Shown piece after piece: positions 57,413 through 64,000 of a stretch of DNA of 64,000 nt (position 1 is the first letter of the stretch; each line of letters opens with the position of its first letter). Both the position numbers and the translations under genes were made by a program. This DNA is from Cyclospora cayetanensis. Its lineage: Eukaryota > Apicomplexa > Conoidasida > Eucoccidiorida > Eimeriidae. The stretch spans positions 310,001 through 374,000 of the forward strand of contig NW_020312480.1 in the NCBI RefSeq assembly GCF_002999335.1. The letters run 5' to 3'. The notes beneath the pieces were generated by a model. That model was not told the origin of the DNA. It saw only the letters and a list, made by a program, of their open reading frames with translations, and did no database searches.

Positions 57413-60400
57413 ATGGATCCATCTTCGTTTTGCGCCCTATTGGAGGCGACACTGAACCCCGACTCTGCAGTGCGTAGGGAGGCAGAATCTCGCATCACGG
57501 AACTGAAGAAAGGGGCCCCCGACGTATTTGTCTCATGTTTGCTACAAACCCTAGGAGAGCACCCTGCAGAGCAACTGCGCTTGCAGGCTGCAGTCCTGCT
57601 TCGTTCCTCTGCTTTTGGAGGATCCTTGGACGGGGAGACTAACGTGTGGGGCCGATTGTCTCAGCAGACTCGGGAAAATGTCAAGACCTCTCTGATACGA
57701 TGCGTGGAAAATGAAAGCAGCAAGACCGTCCGCAGCAATATATGCAACACTGCAGCAGATCTTGCATGTGATTTGGTACCCATAGATCAATGGCCCACCC
57801 TGGGCCCTCAGCTCCTCAGCCTAATCTATACGAACGAGCCTCACAAGCAGCAGGGGGCCCTTCATATCCTCTCGGAGGTCATTCCTGCTTTGGGTCCCCA
57901 GCTGGGCAGTACCGACGGGGGTCCACAGCTTGCAGCTCTTGTTAGGGGATGCCTCAGCACCGCCAAACCTGCAGAAACTCGCGCAGAAGCACTCTCACTT
58001 CTTGTTGCGCTCGTTGAAGACGCTCAGAGAAGTGGGCCGCCATTGCGAAAAATGCTGCCCAGTGGTGCTGCTGAGTGGGTTGTTGAGCCCCTTGATACTG
58101 GGGCTGCCTCACTAGCTAAGTCCTCCCGTGGTTTGCCGTCTCATGGCGTGACTCGTGCTACAGGTGCTGCTGAACTGTGCAGGTATATACAGAAAGGTGG
58201 GCACAGCGGAGTCTCCCGTGGCACTCCTCGTCATTGCTGCCATTGAGGCAGCGCTGCGGCAGGCGGGGGCCGAGGTCACACAAGGGGAGGCCCCGGATTG
58301 CCAGCTTGCAGAGAGGTGCGTTGAGTTGTTGCCTTTGCCGCTGCTCTTGCTGGCTTCTTACTGGTGTTGGTGATGGCTTGCTGGCTATAGCATGTGTCTG
58401 ACTGGTGATTCCTGCTTTCCCTGCGTTGTCTGTGGGGCTCCTGCATCCACGGGGAGTTGCATGCGCTGCTGGTGCCGTTGCAGGGTGCTAGGCCTAGTGG
58501 TTCAGCTGCTGGAGGCGGATAGGGGGGGCGGTGCTGCCCTGTTTAAGGGCCATGTTTCGCTGGTGTTAGACTACTTGTTGTCGCTGGCCAATGCTGGGAA
58601 GGCCCTGCCAAGTCTTGCTGAGCGTGCGCAAGCTGCGGCAACTGCTGCTGCAGCAGCAGCAGCAGCAGCAGCAGGGTCAGCAACACCGGATGCTGGGCCT
58701 TCTGTAGCCGGAGCGGCCTGTGCTGCGACGGCGGATAAGGCCGAGGGTTTCGAGACGGTAAGGCGCCTGGCCATTGAGGCAGTCTTGTGCTATGCCGAGC
58801 AAAAGCCTCAGACCATCGCGGGTTGCACGGAAAGTTTGAAAGAGACCATCGCTACGCTTCTCCGTTGCATGCTGGAGGCCCAAGGAGAAGATTATGAGGA
58901 CTGGTTCCAGTCAGGGGAGGAGAGTGACGATGTAGGCTACTCATGTGCTGCTCCCGCTGCTTCTGCGATATGTGCGGCCTCTGAGCCACTCCAGTTCACC
59001 CTACGCTTGTCTGCGCACCTGGGCGGCAGTGTGTGTCGCTTCCCTTTTGGTATATGATTTGGGCGCAGGATCAGCGAATGTACGACATTGGTGAAGAGGG
59101 CTTGGACCGAGTGGCTCGCTGCTTCGATGAGCATGACGATGAGGCCGTTGGCAGCAGCGGAAGCAGGCGGAAGCGGGAGAGCCTGTCTGCGGCAACAAAC
59201 ATGTTACCGTTATTGGCTGAGCTCATCAAACCCTTCTTGGTCCAAGAGCACTGGGTATATCGCTTTGTGGCGTTGATGGCAATATCGCAAACCGTGGAAT
59301 ATATCCCTTCAGGAGAGGAGCAGCAGCTGGCTGCCGTTGTAGATACCGTTGCCAAGGTAATTGCAACAGCTTACCGGTGCTTTGGTTGCTGCTGTACTGC
59401 TGCTGAGGGGCACAACTTTATCTGCATATCCGCAGTAGTATGTCCTTGTAGCTTGCCGAGTGTTGCAGTAGCGGCCCCGTTTGTGCTAAGAGAGGAAGAG
59501 CGAGATCTTTGGGGAGCTCCTCTTGATTGTCCTCTCAGTCATCGTCCTCACACAAGCGTCTGTCTCCCTGCTGTCCTGTTTGTTCGCCTTTGCCTTTGTA
59601 GGGTTTGCGAGATTCGGACTTTCACGTGCGATTTGCTGCATGTCAATGCCTGGGGCAGCTCTCGCTAGACCATGCCCCCACGGTACAACATGAATACTCC
59701 CATGTGCTCCTTGAGCCTCTCATTGGTTGCTTCTCCGACCCCGTAAGTCCCTTTGCTCGGGCCGAACTCTAGTTGACCAGTCGACAGTTTGCTCCGGAAT
59801 CAAGGTATTTGCTTGCCTATTCAATTCGCTTTATATATTACTAGACAGTATATCCAGCTAGAGGCCAGCTAGACGAAGAGAATGGCTGCCAGACTCGTAC
59901 TTTTGGACATCCGTTTCTGTACATCAGTGCTTCCGGTTTGCCGGCGCCTAGCTGCCACTTTGCAATTAGTTGTCTAGACGGTTGACATGTCTCTTTAGCC
60001 GGGAAAATAGCTTTAGCATGTGGTAGCTAGGTGGGTGGCTGGTTGAGTTGCTGCACGACTCATTGTGTGAGTCACGTGTTATTGCTTCAGACCCCACGAG
60101 TGCGGAGCCACGCATGCGCGGCCTTTGTGAATTTCGCTGAAGAGCTCGAGAAGAAGCAAATGCGGGAGATTGTCCAGGTTGTGATGCCCAAGATCCTGCA
60201 ACTCGCAGATACCTCATCCCGTAAGTCCGAAGCCACAAGTTGTCAGGCGTCGGCTCTCACCTTCAAGGCTCTTGTACATGATAGACGCACGAAACAAAAG
60301 GCAAACAGCAGGAGCATTATGTGTAGCGCAGACTATTGGTTTTTCGTCCCGGCAGTGCTGCTGCATACTCCTTGGTGTAATGTTTGCTCAGCGCTACTCG

Positions 60401-63400
60401 TGCGTCAGCACGCAATAACTTGCGTAGCAGTTATTGCTGGCGTTTTGGAAAAGGAGTTTCAGCCCTACTACTCCGCAGTGTTACCAGCCCTACTGCGTTT
60501 AGTACAGGAGACAAATCCTCAAGGGACGCACAAAGAAACTGTTCTTCTCAGCAATCTCAAGTGCAAAGCCATCGAGGCTGCCTCTATTGTCGGATACAGC
60601 GTTGGTTAGTTGCACAAAGGCTCTCGGGTTGTTAGGTCATGGAGGCTATGCAGACTGAAAAACCGTTTGGCGCGTCCAAACTGACTCCTTATATATGGGC
60701 CACTCGAAATAGAGAAACATATAGACACCGGCAGCGGGACGGCGATAGTCACGCCACGTGCGCTGCATTGAGACACCTATACCCATGTGAAGGAGGCAAA
60801 AGTTGTTAGACTGCTCTGTTGCCCTCAGGCCGCGAGGTGTTTGCTCCGGACAGTGGCTTTGTTATGGAACAGTTGCTGCAACTCTACAACGCCACTGAAG
60901 CACCCCTTACCGCCGACAGCAAGAGCAACAGTACCAGCAGCACTACGGATGGAGACGAAACGGAGACAGTACGGGAGTACTTAACGGAAGCGATTGCAAG
61001 GCTCTGCCGCGTTATGGAGGCCGACTTTATTCCTTTTCTAGGCCGCTTACTTCCGCAACTATTTTCGGTGCTGTCTGTGGAGCCGAAGATTGTCAAAGAA
61101 GACGAAATTGAAGCGGAGGAAGGAGAGGACGCATTCGATGTATGGCGAAAACACACAGCCGTCAAATGGTTTTGCCTGGGGCATAGAGTTTAGGTTGTAT
61201 GTGGGTGATGACCGTTGTGTCGCCTTGTTCAATGGGGAGCTTTCCGGTTTGGTTCTCGTGTGCGCAATGTGGAGGGAGCGCCTCCTACTGGTGCACCTGT
61301 GCTTACCGAAGCGAAGGTGCCTGGTGCACTGCAGACCAGTCTTTGGGTAGAAGGCAAACCTATGCAGGAGGCAGGGCAGCAGGATTGGGGGCAAAAAGGG
61401 AATAGCAAAGCAACGGTAAGCAGAAAACGTTTTCTTGGAGTAATGTGTGCGTATTTCTTTAGGACATGACATACGTGATGATCGATGAGGGCAAGAGTTT
61501 GGGATTGCGTACTTCGCTGCTGGAGGAGCAAGAGCGAGCCCTTGAGCTCCTGCAGACCATCTTCTCTGTGTTAGCAAAGCCTTTAGCTGCTGCTGCTGCA
61601 GTAGCAGAAACAGCCGACGAGGTGCGCGGACTCCTGGTGCAGACCGGGCGCGCGGTGACGCCCTTGCTGCGTCACCTGCTCTCTGAGTCAGTGAAGGAGC
61701 GGGCTCTAGAGGCAACGGGGGCCCTCCTGGGGGTGCTTGCTCTCTGCCCTCTGCTGAATGACATCCGCAAGGCTCTGTTGGTACAAACTCTGAACGACAC
61801 TTTCAGCTCGCTATCCGAGGCAGAAGCAGAGCCGGATTCCATTCAGTCCCAGGCCTCCGGCTTGGTGCAGTGCATTGAAACAGCAGGAGGAGGCATCTTG
61901 GATGCGGTGGAGGTAAATGCACATGTATTGGTTGCATCAGGTTCCTTCATATACGTTGCGTAGAGCGCTGTTCGCGCGTGCGCGCTGCCCCTATTCCGTT
62001 GGATCTAAGCTCTGTGAAGAATGCATTTCGCTAGTCCAAGCATGCAAAAAATTGCTCCTTCTTCAACAGCGAAGCTGCCGGTTCATCCTTTCTTCACCTC
62101 GTCTAGTGGGGCGCGAAGCAGCTCTGAGATATCGCTGCTGCTCATGCAACTTGTCGCTTGCGCTAGCTGAGCGTGGGTGCTTCCAGTCTGTGGGCTGTCT
62201 CTGCAGGTTGCCGAGCAGGTGCGTCGTGTCTTGGAGTTACTTGGTAAAAGCAGTGAGCGGCGCACCGAGTTGGCTGCCAAGCGCCACGCGGAGGAGGAGC
62301 TCGAAGATGATGATCTCACGGAGATAGAGGACGACGAAGAAACAGTGAGAACTGATAGACCCCTGCTCCGGTTTCTGTCCCTGTAGTCGTAAGGCCCGCT
62401 TAAACAGCGGACGGTAACCGTGATGGTCTTGCTCATGAGGAAACGGTTCTCTGACACAGGGTGGAATCCATTGAAGGGTTCTCGCTGGGTGCTGCTGCTG
62501 CGAACTTGGCCTATGATGTTGCCAACTTGTGCGTGGCTATTGCAGGAGCAAACGCTGCGTTCGACTTTGGTGGAGCTGATAGGAGCTCTCATGGCAAGCC
62601 ACCCCGCCGAGTTCCTGGGGGGGCCGTCCATAGAGACGGCTCTGCAATTTGCTGAGGGCCTCTTGGTGTCTCAGGCCTGCTCCGAGGATAAGGCCGTTGG
62701 ATTGTTTGTGTGCTGTGACATCCTGCAGCACCTAAAGGTACCCGTAATCCACATATCCAGCGCCCTCAATTCTTGTTAGCCAGTCCTGACAGCATCAGAG
62801 ATTCTCCACCTCCTGCAGGCGCACGCCCAAGGCCCACACACTCACTGAATACTGTAGGGTTTATAATTTATGCGCTAGCCTCCATGAATGTGAGTGTGTA
62901 TATGTTCAGGGGGGGGCTATGGGCCTGTGGCCACGGTTCCTGCCTCAGGTGTTAGAATGCCTCTTATGTGAAGACCAGCGTGTCGTGCAGGCTGCTGCTT
63001 ATGGAGTGCAGCAGGCAGCCAAAATTGAGGGGTTTGCTAATTTTGCGGGTACTGCTGCCAACAGCTTGCTGCAGGTCATCAGAAACGGCAAGGACAAACG
63101 CGGAAAGCTTCACGCTGTGAGGCCTTCTCTTTGAATTGGTGTTGCAATAGTCGCACACAAACATCGGTTCTCTATTTTGATGCTGCAGGACTGCGAACGG
63201 GGGGCGCAGTGCTGTTCTGCAGTATTAGACATGTATAGTGTGATCACTACTACGAGAGAGAATTCCTGTTGGCGTTGAAGCTTCGTATAGCTCTGCTGTG
63301 GATTGATGTCCTGCTCCAGGCTGCTATTGACAACGCAGTTGCTGCTTTGGGAGACTTAGTGGAATATCAAGGCACCGCCCTCGGCTCCGAGGTACATGCA

Positions 63401-64000
63401 TTGACGGCAACTTGGTTGGAACAGCTGCCGCTAAAGCAAGATGCTACTGAAGGCATTCGTGTGCACCGACAGCTCTTGGATGCCCTGCAAAGGGTAAGGA
63501 ACAAGGTTTCTGGTTGGAAGGATCTACTCACTGCACTGCTGAGGAGCTGCCGGGAAAGCAGGCCCGCGCTTTAGTTTGTCTTTGATCCCGTTGATTTTCG
63601 GTGGTGCCGTTATCATCTAGGACTGCTCTCCGCACCCCTTTGGCATGCATCCTCTCCCTTTAGCCTATATGAGGGCCATGCCGGCTCCTTCGCGTGCTGC
63701 CCTTTACCTATGCTAGTAGGCTATCTACTTGGCTTGCTGACTGCTTGCCCTGCGTTTTGGCTAGCAGAGTAGTTTGAGGCTGGTAAATAAATGAGCTGAA
63801 CCTTGTGGACTACATTGCACGTCTGTCTCTCAGGACCGCAACGGTTTCTTCAGTGGAGACATTGCTCGCGTATCTCGGGCCTTGGGGGTTTTGGCTGGAA
63901 TATACAAAACGACCTTTGTAGACGCAGATCTCGAAAAGGATATCGTCACTGTATTCCACAAGATTAGCACTTCAGGGGAACCCGCACCCTTAGAACAATT
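57413..64000 (+). CDS. Importin-5 / karyopherin beta-3, partial (runs off window)
   Basis: Nuclear import receptor built of HEAT repeats; it carries ribosomal proteins and histones through nuclear pores in other eukaryotes. Exons: 57413-58064, 58183-58315, 58484-58931, 59069-59356, 59602-59742, 60091-60220, 60392-60604, 60829-61139, 61275-61415, 61463-61912, 62207-62344, 62546-62737, 62910-63116, 63320-63493 and 63834-beyond 64000; about 1,261 residues so far. Family landmarks in order: FCALLEATLNPDSAVRREAE at the N-terminus, EDYEDWFQSGEESDD, RFAACQCLGQLSLDHAPTVQ, RVRSHACAAFVNFAEE, LKCKAIEAASIVGYSVG, GLRTSLLEEQERALELL, an acidic stretch (EEELEDDDLTEIEDDEE) and RVVQAAAYGVQQAAK near the end. 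All junctions keep phase. The end of exon 1 and the start of the 61275 exon are the least certain. A poly-Ala run and one extra exon are insertions relative to human IPO5. Confidence 0.88.
58637..58677. repeat. CAG/CTG triplet run coding poly-Ala in importin
   Basis: A short run of GCN codons, mainly CAG-repeat, inside the third importin exon. It encodes a poly-Ala stretch of about 12 residues, interrupted once by Thr, followed by an Ala/Gly/Pro-rich spacer. It falls between HEAT repeats where the human protein has no counterpart. Confidence 0.8.

Overview
The window looks like nuclear DNA of an eimeriid coccidian (Apicomplexa; Eimeria or Cyclospora are the closest fits I can suggest). The reasons are intron-dense genes with GT-AG junctions, long intergenic gaps, homopolymeric Ala/Gln/Ser tracts written in CAG/CTG triplets, and a degenerate Clp protease subunit with a signal-peptide-like leader, as expected for an apicoplast protein. 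I see no bacterial operons, rRNA, tRNA, CRISPR or intact mobile element. Gene models were built by hand by joining exons at GT/AG sites with matching phase. Domain-bearing exons are firm, but first exons and some junctions are not.

Layout. 0.5-1.6 kb: single-exon four-span membrane protein (+). 3.8-5.3 kb: small Gly-rich membrane protein and further hydrophobic segments (-). 5.5-6.8 kb: secreted Pro/Ala-repeat protein (-). 6.8-15.1 kb: a gap with only weak coding hints. 15.1-30.1 kb: an ABC transporter of the ABCA type (+), about 30 exons and about 2,100 residues. 33.4-35.2 kb: EF-hand light-chain/calmodulin-like protein (+). 36.0-38.7 kb: low-complexity coccidian protein (-). 40.3-43.8 kb: three-exon, about 1,062-residue unknown protein (-). 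44.0-44.6 kb: small membrane protein (-). 47.3-49.3 kb: four-exon protein with an N-myristoylation/palmitoylation start (-). 50.7-52.7 kb: six-exon ClpP-family protein with no catalytic triad, a ClpR (-). 52.8-57.4 kb: mostly non-coding, with a degraded coding remnant and an ORF ending in a GPI-like tail. 57.4-64.0 kb: importin-5/karyopherin-beta-3 (+), running off the right edge.

The genes do not form an operon or one pathway; this is ordinary eukaryotic gene order on both strands. By inferred function they cover membrane transport (ABCA), apicoplast proteostasis (ClpR), nuclear import (importin-5), calcium or motor regulation (EF-hand protein), and secreted or membrane-anchored coccidian proteins. 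The most notable items are the ClpR, where all three catalytic positions are substituted, the complete ABCA transporter with a Cys-rich insertion in its second ATPase domain, and the acylated four-exon protein.
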